The notes: generated by a model from the sequence alone, not told the origin. A DNA stretch of 64,000 nt from Henriciella algicola (GCF_003576245.1 NZ_QWGA01000008.1:451184-515183); one strand, 5' to 3'. Positions 29,625-39,614 are shown, counted from the first letter of the stretch. Translations and numbers: made by a program.

Positions 29625-30284
29625 ATGCGCGGCGGCTCTATAGCTGCTGGCCCGGTCTGGGCGATCTCCGACAGGCGGAACATCCAGCACGGCCTTGAGC
29701 CTGCTAACGAGGCCGAAAAAACACGTGCATCCAGGCTTCGACAAAGCGAAGACGCGGCCGACTTCCTGCATGGCAGATGGCTCATGCGGCAGCTTATCCA
29801 GAAGCAGCGGCCACAGGCTGGAACGCCGGTTCTTCAAAGCTATGACGATGCCCGCCCGGAGCTAGTTGGCGCGTCTGACCTAGCTATCAGCTGGTCGAAG
29901 TCAGGGCCCGTCGCGGCGGCGGCGCTGATAGAAAACGCCGTGGTTGGTATCGATATCGAGCGGCTGGTCCCGCGTGAAACGGACGTGATCCTCTCCATGA
30001 CCGCAAGCGATAGCGAGGCTGAGGCGGTTAGCTCGGCAGGCGACGAAGCTGCCCGTCTCGTCGCCTTCTATCGTCTATGGACGGCCAAGGAAGCGGTCCT
30101 GAAATGCCGGGGAGAGGGGCTGCGCGGCGGTGCGAAGAGCGTTGAAATACTGTCGGATTTCATTCTCGGGCGCGTGGATGAAACCGTCATCGAAGATCGC
30201 GGCGTGTCGCTAAAGCTGTCAGTGATCGACGCTGGCCCTGACGCGGTCTGCACGGCCGCGTTCAGCGCGCAAAAATCGATTTGA
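29625..30284 (+). CDS. 4'-phosphopantetheinyl transferase (Sfp-type, PfaE role)
   Basis: A 219-residue Sfp-type PPTase from the ATG at 29625. The magnesium-site motif NAVVGIDIERLVPRE and the later FYRLWTAKEAVLKCRGEGL are diagnostic. It transfers phosphopantetheine from CoA to the serine of carrier domains. The Pfa synthase operon ends on the opposite strand with a 23-base overlap of the two gene ends, so its two ACP domains are the likely substrates, matching the role called PfaE elsewhere. It follows ecfG by two bases, so its level may rise with the stress response (inference). Confidence 0.88.
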   Translation: MRGGSIAAGPVWAISDRRNIQHGLEPANEAEKTRASRLRQSEDAADFLHGRWLMRQLIQKQRPQAGTPVLQSYDDARPELVGASDLAISWSKSGPVAAAALIENAVVGIDIERLVPRETDVILSMTASDSEAEAVSSAGDEAARLVAFYRLWTAKEAVLKCRGEGLRGGAKSVEILSDFILGRVDETVIEDRGVSLKLSVIDAGPDAVCTAAFSAQKSI

Positions 30285-30843
30285 ACATCCAGCCGGCGAG
30301 GGATTTGCCGCTCGTGTGACGATCATCCTGCATGTCAAAAACCATAAGGGAAACAGTGCCGAAGGGCGGCGCGTCGATGCCTTCCTTGCGGATGTCAAAG
30401 CCCATGGAGCCATAGAACTCACGCATCTGCGCTTCGGCCAGAATGGCGATATAGCGGTGCTTGTTGCGGGCCACATAGTCGAGCACGGCGCGCATCACCG
30501 GGCCGAGCGTCTTGGAGCCTCGCCTCTCTGGTGCGGTGACAAGTTTCGACACAACGACGCAGCTTTCCCCTTCAGCGAGGACTGATCCGAGGTCGAAAAC
30601 CCGAAATCTTTCAGATGCTTCGCTTGCATGCACAGGGATGACCTGCGCGCTGGAAACAAGGTCGGCCCCATCAAATAGCGCGAAAGTCTCGCCAAGCAGA
30701 TCAGCCTCATCGCGAAGCAGCCGGCTTTCATGGTCGGCGCCTTTCATGGCGAACTGTTTCTCGGCGCAATAGACCCGGTAGCGCAGGTGCTGGACCAAGG
30801 GGAGGGTGGCATCGGTGACGGGGATGATCTCAAAATTATCCAT
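30262..30843 (-). CDS. GNAT acyltransferase, N-acyl amino acid synthase / autoinducer-synthase-like
   Basis: A 193-residue protein from the ATG at 30843 (GGAG nine bases upstream). Its start overlaps the stop of the giant synthase gene by eight bases (ATGGATAA), so it is the last operon gene. The pattern LRYRVYCAEKQF near 20-31, VVVSKLVTAPERRGSKTLGPVMRAVLDYV near 95-120 and ILAEAQMREFYGSMGFD resembles FeeM-type N-acyl amino acid synthases and the exosortase-associated acyltransferases, relatives of LuxI. Such enzymes take an acyl chain from an acyl carrier and join it to an amine. Role here: possible release of the Pfa product as an N-acyl compound (inference). The overlap at its 3' end is with the PPTase gene. 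Confidence 0.72.
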   Translation of the reverse strand: MDNFEIIPVTDATLPLVQHLRYRVYCAEKQFAMKGADHESRLLRDEADLLGETFALFDGADLVSSAQVIPVHASEASERFRVFDLGSVLAEGESCVVVSKLVTAPERRGSKTLGPVMRAVLDYVARNKHRYIAILAEAQMREFYGSMGFDIRKEGIDAPPFGTVSLMVFDMQDDRHTSGKSLAGWMFKSIFAR

Positions 30844-33800
30844 GGGGATCATCTCCGACAGACCAGGCGCGCGCGGCAGTATCGAAGCGCAGATCGTAAC
30901 GGCTGCGGGCGTTCGGGCCGATGACGAAGGGTGGGTCTAGGGTCAGCTTCTGCGGATGGATGCCCCATTTGCGGGCGAAGAATTCCTTCACCGCGACGCG
31001 CTTGATGAGGTCAGCACCTGTCAGCCCGTCCAGTCCCCAGGCGGCGGCGACCGTGCCGGGCAGCCAGTCGCACGCCATGACATCGGCGGGCGCCACAAGG
31101 CTGCGATCGCCTTCCTGCCAGCTGAGCGGTGCGACCACCTCGTCACTTGTGCCGGTCAGAAAAACCTTTCTGGCCAATGGGTTGAGTGCGCCGAGCTTGC
31201 CTTTCGGATAAGCCTTTTCGATGAGGTCCAGCCTCGCCCAGAGCGTGCCGTTTTCTAGATAGGCCTCGACGAGGACGGGCAGGTCATCAGAGCCTTCAAG
31301 GCGAGCTTGCGGGCGGCCCCTTACGGTGAGTTTCCCGCTTTCCGGAAGCGGGCCGAGCACGCTCAGGCGGTCAATCCGGACAGGGTAGATGGCGGTGTTT
31401 TCCGCATCCTCGAACCATTCTTCAGGCGTTTCGTGCGGTGGGCCATGGACGAGGCCGTCCAGTATCACCGGGTCGAATGGGTCCCCGGGATTGATGCCCG
31501 CGGCAAGGTCCAGAACCGCTTCGAAACCCTTTGCGTCACGGCGCATCGAGACCACCGGCTGCATGGCAGGCCCATGGAAAAGGTCGCCGGAGGCATAAGG
31601 AGTAGCACGCTTCTTTCCATGCTTTTCGGCCCCAAGTTTTGGCTTCGGCCCACGCACCGGCTGACTGATCTTTCCGGCGGAAATTTCGTACCATGGCGCG
31701 TCGCCGGAGAGGGCATCGCGGCCGCGCAATCTCGCGTCGCCGTCTGGTGCCACCCTTGTCTCTACGCTGAGGCCATCACCGCTGAGGCTTCCCCAGCGCT
31801 TAGGAGAAAACGCTTTCAGTTCAATCGGGTAGCCTTCGAAGCCTGCCGCTCTTGCCTGCTGCAGGGCCATTCCGGCCTGGGCGAGAAGGGGGAGCGAGGG
31901 GAGGGTATGGGTTGGACGATGCGACTGTAGCCAGCCCTCGTTTCCAGCAGAAAACATGGTGCAGTGGCGGTGCAGTGACGGTGTACGGGCGGTGCATATA
32001 CGGACACTCAATTCGCGCATCTCATAGATCTTCAGCCCATCGACCCAGAGCACGCCGCGCCCCTTCACGATGGTCGCGTGATCGCTTTCTTCGACGGCCA
32101 GAATCTCGACCATCGGGGTCGCCTGTTTCGCCGTTGGCATGACCTGACCGCGATAGGTCCAGTTCACGTCATTGGCCTCGGCAATCGGCTCCCAGACAGG
32201 ATGCTCGAACCGGTCCGCAAGACCTTTAAGGTCTGCCGCGCGGGCGAGAAGCTGCACCAGCATATCGAGGCCGAGTGAACCGGGCTGGACCGGGTCAGAG
32301 AAGAAGTGCGCCTTGAAGTACCAGGCATAAGGGTCGACGGCCTGCCGAGCGCGGATCTGGCCAAGACCGGCGCTGCCGCCTTCTGGCTCGAACCGGTCGA
32401 TGACGTCGAACAGGGCGAGACGGTTGCGGGAGGCCAGCAGGCGGGTGCCGTCCTCGCTCGGTGGGTCGGCTGGCGCGTTGACGAAGTCGCGGTCCGCGTC
32501 GGTTGGCTTAAGGCCAGCCTGCGCGGCGAGCGAGGCTTTGGTGAAGAAACCGAAGCTCGTCTCGAGCGAGATGATGGGGGTGCCATCGGCGAGCGTGGCT
32601 TCGAGCGCGAAGAAGACGATCGTCATCGGCCCCACGCGCGAGCAGCGGGTCAGCGTCGTTGCCGTGCGGACCATACCGTCGCCGGGGCGGACCTGACGAT
32701 GCAGCTTGCCGCTGCCATCGAGATTGCGGAAGCGCGTCTCACCAGAGAGGGCAAAGCCTGAATAGGAAGCGAGCCAGCCGCAGGGTTGAAGGATGACTTC
32801 TGTCAGCACGCTGAAAGGCATGGTGCCCGTGCCGCCATCCTCGAAGTACCAGGCGTCTATCGGGACATCGTATTCGGCGACAGCTTTGAGGCCTGCAGAC
32901 TGCTGGCCAGCAGGGCCGGAGACTGAGAGGACACGGCTGACCATGTGATAGGGCGGCTGTGGTAGGCGCGGGACAGCGCCTTTCGTGTCGAAGGGCGCAT
33001 ACATGCTGCCAAAGGCATTGCTCGGCGCCCCAGAGCCGCACTCCATGAGGGCCGCTTCGTCACCGCGCACGTCGCAATCAGCGTTCACATAGTGAGGTGG
33101 GGTGGCGGCTTTTGGCTGGTCTGGCCACTGGCGGCGAAGGCGGATGCCAAAGCGCGGACAGTAGAACACCTTCCGGCCATCAGAGCGGGCAAGAAGGCTG
33201 GCGAAGACCATCGGCTCCTCGCCGTCGATCACCTCGTCGACGAAGACCTCATAAGTGACGTCGTGGTCCGCATCGGGCGTGACCTGACCCCGGCAGTAGA
33301 AGGTCGCAGGCGCGCCCGGTGCCGGTTCAAAGACATGGCTGTCACGCTCAATGGTGAGACCAAGTCCTGCGGCAGTGAATTCCAGCGCCTGAACAGCCGC
33401 TTCGGCCATGAGCGTGCCGGGCATGCACGGGTCTTCGTGGAAATGGCCATCATAGAACCAGGCGTCCTTCGCCACCTTGTGGCGGGCCTTGAGATAACCG
33501 CGCCCCCATGGCCCGCCTGTGGGGTCAAACTCAGCCACATCATCAAAGAGCGAGAGCTTGCCAGCTGGCAGGCGGGCAGGTCGTGTGTGCGGGGCCGCGC
33601 GCTCAAACCCTTCGCCAAAACAGCGATAGGTGTCGCCAGCGCGGAAGGCGGCGACGTCGGCGGCGCTGAAGCTACGCTTGCCTGTCGGTGATTTCTTGTC
33701 GAGGCGCGGCTCTGCCGTTGGCGCGCCTTCGCTGGCGTCCCAGAGTACACCCTTGGAGTTGGCGAGTTCATCATCAGTGAAGAAGCCTGCCTGACCATTG

Positions 33801-36800
33801 CGGACAGACAGGAGCAGGCGCTCATCGGCGTAGCAGTCATATTCGAAGAAGAACATGCGGACGCCGGACAGCTCTGCATGGCCCTTGATCGAGATCTGGA
33901 AGCGCAACGTCTCTCCCACGCGCGGCAAGCCGCCTTCGTGGAAGGTAAGCTCGCAGCCGAGCAGGCGGTAGACGCGGTCCGAGCAGTTCAGCATGTCCGC
34001 GCCCATCCATGAGATGAGTGCAAGGTCTGCCTGCCCCGCCTCGATCAGGGGACCGGGGCGCAGCATGCCGTCACTTACCGCCCAGAGGTCTGCCGTCACA
34101 TCGGTTTCGGTCCAGATGGTGCCTTTGCCCTGAACGAGGGCTTCGGCATCAATGCCGGTGATGCGGTCACAGAGCAGCATGGGCGGGCGCGGCATACGCA
34201 CCTGACGGCGGTATTTGTCCTGCGCGGCGAAGGCCTCGCCGAAGACATCGGAAATGTTGCCGACGGCAGCCTGCTCGATCTGAGCGCGGGTGAAGGAGGG
34301 GCCTATGGGCGTCCGACGCTGCAGCGGCGTGACGGATTTGAATGCCTGAGCAGGAGCAGGCGAAATGCGCTTGGCCGGGGCGAGCTTTGGTGCGGGCGTC
34401 GGCGCGGTTGGGGGCGTCGCGGCCGGTGCAGGACGCCTCCGCTCAAGAACAGCGGTGCCGACTGTCTTCACCACGGGCGGAACCCAGCTTGTGCCGGGCG
34501 GCAATGGAAGTGTGCGCGCGTGCGCTGGTTTTGCGGGCGGGAGCGGGCCGGGCTTGAAGGATGGCCGTTTGGGCAGGGCGAGGCGGCGGCGCGCCGTCTG
34601 GCGCGAGCCAGATGGAAGCTGTGGCAGGCGCGGCGGCGCGGCATGCGCATCGAACGTGATGGCGCCCTTGTCTTTCACCCGCAAGGGCAAGGTGTTGGCG
34701 GAGGCCTCATCTAGCTGTGACTTCAGCCAGTCCACATTGAGCGCGCGCCCTTCAGCAAAGAGGCGCGCGGTGAGGGCGGCGATACTGTCAAGCGCGGGCG
34801 TGCCGAACCGGTCTGTTGGCAGCGCCGTGGCAGAAGCCCCCAGCGTTTCCTGAACGGCCCCGGTGAGCGTGTCGCGGGGCCCGATCTCGATAAAGGTCTG
34901 CACGCCGTCGGCATGCGCGGCGCGGAGCGTCGCCGGGAAATTGATTGGCGCGATGGCCTGCCCTGTCAGCATATTGGCGGCGCTGTCGGCCGAGACGTCA
35001 TATGCGCCGTTGATGGCGTTGGCGTAGAAGCGCACGCCGCCCGGCGCCTTCGTCTTTCTGAAGTGAAGCTGATGCCAGGTCTTCTCATAAGGCAGCATGG
35101 CCGGGGTGTGCACGGTAAGGTCATGCGGCACGCGGATCGCTGCCGCGCCGAGCCGCTTTATGACGCGCTGGCAGGCGATCGCCTCACCAGAAATGACCAC
35201 ATCGCTAGCGCTATAGATGATGGTGATGTCGCAGCGCGGCTCTGGCTTGATGGCGTCGCGGACAGCCGCCTCGCTGGTGCGCAGGCGCCATGTTGCCCAT
35301 TCAATCTGGGCCTTCTCGCCCCATGCCTTGCGGGCGGTTTCGAACGCGCCTGCGAGGTAGCGATCATACATGCCGCTTTCGCCAATCGTGCCCATCAGTC
35401 CGTCAGCATCGACCCATGCGCCAAAGGCGATGAGCGAATTAGTCTCGCCGGAAGAAAGCCCCATGGCGACTGTCGGGTTGAGACCAAGTTTCTTCGTCAG
35501 GAGGAGATGCTGGGCCTGCGAGACGAGCGTGGTGGCGCGCAGCTGGCTGAAGGCGCTTTCAAGGCCAGTGGCGAGCGTGTCGGCCACAGATTGAGCTGCC
35601 GGGAAACGCTGGGTGACAAGCTTGCCGAGAGATGGGAAGGCGGAGAAGAGATCGCGCCCCATGCCGGGATAAGCTGCAGCCGCGCCGGTGAAGACAAAGG
35701 CGAGATCACCCTTTGGCGCGCCCGCACCGAAATGGATGCCGTCGCCGCTCTCAAGCCTGCCTGAACGAAGGCGCGAGGCAGCTTCGAGGCGAAGCGCCGT
35801 CATCTCTTCAGGGCGTGAGGCGAGCAGGGCGACCCGGTGGTTGCCCTCGCTGGCTTGTTTCTGGCTTTCAAGGCAGGCGATGAGCGCGTCGCGGCTGTCG
35901 GCGCCATAGGTTTCAAGCTGCGGCGGCGGGCGCAGCAGGTCTGGCGAGGGTTGTGGGCGCGTCTTCAGTTTGATGGCGGCCCCCGCGACAGCTGGGCGCG
36001 TGGCTGAGTTGTCGAGCCGCGGGATGAGACCCGTATCGGCAAGTTCGAGGCCGCGCGCGGCGGCTTCGGCCTGCAGGCCAAGTTCGACGAGGCTGCCCGC
36101 CGCATGGGCATGGCCATAGATGCGGGAGATGAGGGCGTTTGGCGCCTGGCCCGCTTCAATGCGGAGCGTGCGGATCTCAGTTGCTGACGGCGCGTCCGCG
36201 CTGCGCTGCAGGATGAGGGCTGCGGCGGCGTCGCCTGTGCGCGCACTGCCCGTGGCGGCGTGAACCTCATCGCTGGACAGGTCGGCGGCGGCGACGATGG
36301 CGGCGTCGATCTCGCCCGCCTGAAGCGCGCGGATGGCAAGCTCTGCAACGCGAAGGCCGGACGCTTCCTCCTCCATCACGGCAAATCCCAGCGCGCGCCA
36401 GTCGCCGCGCACATTCAGCCGGTTTGCAGAAACGTTCGGCATCGCGCCAAGGACGTCGCCAGCTTTCAGTGGCGCGGCAATGGCGTTGCGGGCAGCGTCC
36501 GCCTCTGGCGATGATGCGCTAAGGCCCAAGCGCTCCGAAATCCGTGCACGGAGCATCCAGCGGGCCGCTTCGGGGGCACAGCTGAAACCGGTGTAGACGC
36601 CGACGCGCGCGCCGTCTGGCAGGGCTGTGCGCGAAAGCGCTTCGTCGACCGCGTCCCAGAGCGCGACCTGCTGGCCCTGTGCTGAAGAAAGATCTGAAGG
36701 CGGTGCGCGAAGCGCTTTCGGATCGGCATGGGTTTCTGTCATCGAGCCGCGCGCATCCTTTGGCGGGCGCATCAGGCGTTGAAGCACGCGCGCGACGCCG

Positions 36801-38155
36801 CGATCCGGGCCAAGGGAAAGGCCGGTGGCGGTGACGGCGATATGGGGCGGTTTCTGTTCGGGCTTTACGGCCTTTCGGCGCGCGCGATGACCGTCATCGG
36901 CGGCAAGGATCAGATGGGCATTGTTGCCGCCAAAACCGAAATTGGAGAGGGCCGCGACGCGCGGGCGGTCGTCCGGCCACTTGCCTTGCCGGGCGGGGGT
37001 CAGGCCGCCTGCGTCAAAGCCCGCGATGGCGTCGCCTTCAAGCCGCGTCGGCGGGATGATGCCCTCATTGACGGCATAAGTGAGCTTGATGAGGCTCGCC
37101 ATGCCAGCGGCCGTGATGAGGTGGCCGAGATTGCCTTTGAGCGACCCCATCGGGAGGTCGTCCATGCCCTCGAAATGGGCGGCGGTTGCGGCGAGTTCGA
37201 CAGCATCGCCCGTGCGTGTGCCGGTAGCGTGCGCTTCAACGAGACCAATGTCGCGTGACGGGTCGAGGCCTGCACCTGCCCAAGCGGCGGCCATGGCTTC
37301 GCGCTGGCCATCGCCATCTGGGGCGAGCAGGGATTTGCGGCGGCCATCATTGGAAAGACCAATGCCGCGAATAACGCCGAAGACGCGGTCGGCGAGGTCG
37401 CAGTCTGACAGGCGTTTGAGGACGATGGCGGCGGCGCCTTCTGCCGGGACAAGGCCATCTGCGCCGTCCACAAATGGCCGTGAACGGCCTGTCGGTGAGA
37501 GTGCGTTGAGGGCGGAAAAACCCTGATGAAGGATGAGATTGTCTGCGCCGTTTACAGCTGCGGCGACGACGATATCGAGGCTGTGATCCTGCAAGCGGTC
37601 GCAGGCGAGCTTGATGGCGTAGAGCGAAGACGCGCAGGCCGCATCGATGGCGAAGGCTGGGCCCGCCGCGCCGAGCGAGCGGGCAAGAAGCTGCGCGGGG
37701 CCGCCTGTGTTGAAGCGGTTTTGCGGGTCGATGTCGGACGTGCCATCGAGCCAGATGTCTGCGGCATAGTCAGAGAGCGCGCGGCTCGGATAGCCGAGAT
37801 TACCCGCGATGACGCCGATCCGGTTCTTTCGCGCCTTGGGTTGTCCGGCCTCACGCCAGGCTTCGCGGCCAGCATGCAGCAGCCACTGAAACACGGGGTC
37901 GAGGTCGCTTGCGTCGATGTCATCGAGGTCATGGGCGGCAGGGGCGAAGACCTTGTCGAAGCCGGTGACGAAGGCGCCCTTGTAGCCTAGTGCTTCGTGT
38001 TCGGCGTCGGTAACGCCCCATTTGCCGGGCGGGGCGTCGGTGATGAGACTTTTTTCATCCAGCACTGCGCGCCAGAGCTCAGCAGGCGACAACGCGCCGG
38101 GGAGGACGCAGCCGCGCCCGACAATGGCGATCGGGTCGAATTTCGCCTCAGACAT
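30836..38155 (-). CDS. PfaC-like multidomain lipid synthase: KS-CLF-AT-DH-DH-DH
   Basis: About 2439 residues from the ATG at 38155 (GGAGAT upstream, eight-base overlap with the KR stop). Domains in order: ketosynthase 5-423 (DAACASS Cys174, EAHATGT His309, NLGH His345); chain-length-factor-like 438-733 with Glu where the active Cys would be; acyltransferase 815-1150 (GLSSG, Ser901); four FabA-type hotdogs 1288-2053 forming two dehydratases (active His in YDGHFHEDPCMPG near 1571 and YFKAHFFSDPVQPG near 1950); then a polyketide-type double-hotdog dehydratase 2070-2330 (SHRPTHTLPSLP, HGPAMQ, PVILD). The last ~85 residues (VKEFFARKWG) are unassigned, faintly PPTase-like. A Pro/Ala linker runs 1175-1275. 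The KS-CLF-AT-DH-DH order is like Pfa3 of myxobacteria. It builds unsaturated chains with PfaA, KR and PfaD. Confidence 0.88.
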   Translation of the reverse strand: MSEAKFDPIAIVGRGCVLPGALSPAELWRAVLDEKSLITDAPPGKWGVTDAEHEALGYKGAFVTGFDKVFAPAAHDLDDIDASDLDPVFQWLLHAGREAWREAGQPKARKNRIGVIAGNLGYPSRALSDYAADIWLDGTSDIDPQNRFNTGGPAQLLARSLGAAGPAFAIDAACASSLYAIKLACDRLQDHSLDIVVAAAVNGADNLILHQGFSALNALSPTGRSRPFVDGADGLVPAEGAAAIVLKRLSDCDLADRVFGVIRGIGLSNDGRRKSLLAPDGDGQREAMAAAWAGAGLDPSRDIGLVEAHATGTRTGDAVELAATAAHFEGMDDLPMGSLKGNLGHLITAAGMASLIKLTYAVNEGIIPPTRLEGDAIAGFDAGGLTPARQGKWPDDRPRVAALSNFGFGGNNAHLILAADDGHRARRKAVKPEQKPPHIAVTATGLSLGPDRGVARVLQRLMRPPKDARGSMTETHADPKALRAPPSDLSSAQGQQVALWDAVDEALSRTALPDGARVGVYTGFSCAPEAARWMLRARISERLGLSASSPEADAARNAIAAPLKAGDVLGAMPNVSANRLNVRGDWRALGFAVMEEEASGLRVAELAIRALQAGEIDAAIVAAADLSSDEVHAATGSARTGDAAAALILQRSADAPSATEIRTLRIEAGQAPNALISRIYGHAHAAGSLVELGLQAEAAARGLELADTGLIPRLDNSATRPAVAGAAIKLKTRPQPSPDLLRPPPQLETYGADSRDALIACLESQKQASEGNHRVALLASRPEEMTALRLEAASRLRSGRLESGDGIHFGAGAPKGDLAFVFTGAAAAYPGMGRDLFSAFPSLGKLVTQRFPAAQSVADTLATGLESAFSQLRATTLVSQAQHLLLTKKLGLNPTVAMGLSSGETNSLIAFGAWVDADGLMGTIGESGMYDRYLAGAFETARKAWGEKAQIEWATWRLRTSEAAVRDAIKPEPRCDITIIYSASDVVISGEAIACQRVIKRLGAAAIRVPHDLTVHTPAMLPYEKTWHQLHFRKTKAPGGVRFYANAINGAYDVSADSAANMLTGQAIAPINFPATLRAAHADGVQTFIEIGPRDTLTGAVQETLGASATALPTDRFGTPALDSIAALTARLFAEGRALNVDWLKSQLDEASANTLPLRVKDKGAITFDAHAAPPRLPQLPSGSRQTARRRLALPKRPSFKPGPLPPAKPAHARTLPLPPGTSWVPPVVKTVGTAVLERRRPAPAATPPTAPTPAPKLAPAKRISPAPAQAFKSVTPLQRRTPIGPSFTRAQIEQAAVGNISDVFGEAFAAQDKYRRQVRMPRPPMLLCDRITGIDAEALVQGKGTIWTETDVTADLWAVSDGMLRPGPLIEAGQADLALISWMGADMLNCSDRVYRLLGCELTFHEGGLPRVGETLRFQISIKGHAELSGVRMFFFEYDCYADERLLLSVRNGQAGFFTDDELANSKGVLWDASEGAPTAEPRLDKKSPTGKRSFSAADVAAFRAGDTYRCFGEGFERAAPHTRPARLPAGKLSLFDDVAEFDPTGGPWGRGYLKARHKVAKDAWFYDGHFHEDPCMPGTLMAEAAVQALEFTAAGLGLTIERDSHVFEPAPGAPATFYCRGQVTPDADHDVTYEVFVDEVIDGEEPMVFASLLARSDGRKVFYCPRFGIRLRRQWPDQPKAATPPHYVNADCDVRGDEAALMECGSGAPSNAFGSMYAPFDTKGAVPRLPQPPYHMVSRVLSVSGPAGQQSAGLKAVAEYDVPIDAWYFEDGGTGTMPFSVLTEVILQPCGWLASYSGFALSGETRFRNLDGSGKLHRQVRPGDGMVRTATTLTRCSRVGPMTIVFFALEATLADGTPIISLETSFGFFTKASLAAQAGLKPTDADRDFVNAPADPPSEDGTRLLASRNRLALFDVIDRFEPEGGSAGLGQIRARQAVDPYAWYFKAHFFSDPVQPGSLGLDMLVQLLARAADLKGLADRFEHPVWEPIAEANDVNWTYRGQVMPTAKQATPMVEILAVEESDHATIVKGRGVLWVDGLKIYEMRELSVRICTARTPSLHRHCTMFSAGNEGWLQSHRPTHTLPSLPLLAQAGMALQQARAAGFEGYPIELKAFSPKRWGSLSGDGLSVETRVAPDGDARLRGRDALSGDAPWYEISAGKISQPVRGPKPKLGAEKHGKKRATPYASGDLFHGPAMQPVVSMRRDAKGFEAVLDLAAGINPGDPFDPVILDGLVHGPPHETPEEWFEDAENTAIYPVRIDRLSVLGPLPESGKLTVRGRPQARLEGSDDLPVLVEAYLENGTLWARLDLIEKAYPKGKLGALNPLARKVFLTGTSDEVVAPLSWQEGDRSLVAPADVMACDWLPGTVAAAWGLDGLTGADLIKRVAVKEFFARKWGIHPQKLTLDPPFVIGPNARSRYDLRFDTAARAWSVGDDPHG

Positions 38156-39557
38156 GCGCGATCTCCGCACCGGCAACGAGCTCGACCGGGCAGGCGGCGC
38201 CTGCGAGAACCGCGTCGGCGAAGGCGTTGGCCCCGGCGGCTTTCGATATCAGAGGGACGCCAAGCTCTGCGAATTTTGCGCGAAGGCCGTCATCCACCAT
38301 GCCGCCATCCCATGGGCCCCAATTGATGGAGGTGATGGCGGCGGTCGGATTAGCCGATTTCAGCCACCAGGCCATGCGGTTCAGGATTTCATTCGCCATG
38401 GCGTAGTCGGCCTGGCCCGCATTGCCATAGCGGGCGGCGACGGAAGAGAAGAAGACAACGGTTTTTAGCTGGCTCGTGTCGAGCTGCGAGATAAGGGCTT
38501 CGAGGCCGCCAATCTTGGGGCCGAAAACGCGGGCGATCTGTTCGGGCGTTTTCTCGCGGATCAGCTTGTCGGCAAGCACGCCTGCGCCATGGACGAGGCC
38601 CGTAATCTCACCCAGCTGGCTGCGAATATTGGCGAGGGCTGCGCCGAGGGCGGCAGGGTCGGAAACGTCTGCCGGGATGTAGTGCGCCTCACCGCCCGCG
38701 CGGGCGATAGCGTCCAGCGTTTCGCGGATTTCAGCGCCTGACAGAAGGGCGCGGGCACGGCGGTTTAGCGCGGCAGGCGTGATCTTCTCGCCAGCGTCCT
38801 TGGCCGCCTTGGCGAGGGCGCCTCGCAGCGCCTTTTCATCGGTGGTGACGGGAAGGCCTGCGGGCCATGGCGTGATCTCTGAGCGGCCGAGCAACGCAAA
38901 GCGCGCGCCTGTGCGCCGGGCGAGTTCGATCACGCAGTCTGCTGTCACGCCGCGCGCGCCGCCGGTGACGAGGATAACGTCCTGAGCGCCAAGCCTTCCG
39001 GGTTGGTTGCGGGGCAGGGTGAAGTCTGTGTCCTGCGGCAGGTAACGCCCAGCGGGGCTGAGGCCTGCGGTAGGTGCTGTGCCGCCCGTGAGCAACTCTT
39101 CGGCAAGGTGGCTGGCGGCGAGGGCCGTGCCGAATCCAGCCACGTCGATATCGATCAGGCGGATTGTGGCGGCGGTGAATTCACGCGCGGCGGTGCGGGC
39201 GAGGCCGGAAAGCCCGCCGCGCCAGGCCCGGTGGTCGTGCGGTTGGAATAGGCCGCCTGTATCCTGAAGCAGGATGACTGTGCCGCCTTGTGCCTCGAGT
39301 TGCTGGGCGTTGATCTTTAGCGCAGCGACGGCATCTGCGTGCAATGTCTCTCGCGGGCTGGCGAGGCCGTGGGCGAGGATCAGGGCGCTGGCTGTCCCGC
39401 TGGGGCTGGTGACGGCGTTGACCCTGAAGCCCGATGCGTTGAGGGCGGTGACAAAGGGCTGCGCTGCGCTGAGGTCCGGCGTCACCCATTCAATCAGCGA
39501 TGCTTCGCGCAGGCCCGGTGTCACCCGTCCGATGGCGGACTGGCTGACATAGGCCAC
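38148..39557 (-). CDS. Ketoreductase (KR) segment of the Pfa synthase
   Basis: A 469-residue two-part ketoreductase. It has a structural N-terminal half, then an NADPH site (VILVTGGARGVTADC near 194-208) and the catalytic set in FFSSVAARYGNAGQADYAMANEILN (Ser372, Tyr385, Asn389). It reduces the 3-keto group of each extension cycle. In other Pfa systems this domain is part of PfaA after the ACPs. The frame is open upstream of the GTG at 39557 back to the T-run at the pfaA end, giving an Ala/Pro-rich 33-codon linker, and the GTG has only a weak AAGG site. It may therefore be made mainly by a -1 frameshift as the C-terminal part of PfaA. Confidence 0.88.
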   Translation of the reverse strand: MAYVSQSAIGRVTPGLREASLIEWVTPDLSAAQPFVTALNASGFRVNAVTSPSGTASALILAHGLASPRETLHADAVAALKINAQQLEAQGGTVILLQDTGGLFQPHDHRAWRGGLSGLARTAAREFTAATIRLIDIDVAGFGTALAASHLAEELLTGGTAPTAGLSPAGRYLPQDTDFTLPRNQPGRLGAQDVILVTGGARGVTADCVIELARRTGARFALLGRSEITPWPAGLPVTTDEKALRGALAKAAKDAGEKITPAALNRRARALLSGAEIRETLDAIARAGGEAHYIPADVSDPAALGAALANIRSQLGEITGLVHGAGVLADKLIREKTPEQIARVFGPKIGGLEALISQLDTSQLKTVVFFSSVAARYGNAGQADYAMANEILNRMAWWLKSANPTAAITSINWGPWDGGMVDDGLRAKFAELGVPLISKAAGANAFADAVLAGAACPVELVAGAEIAHV

Positions 39558-39614
39558 AGCCTTGAGGGGCAGGGATGGAAGCGTTGCGGCCTCCTGCCCG
39601 GGAGCTGGCGAAGC

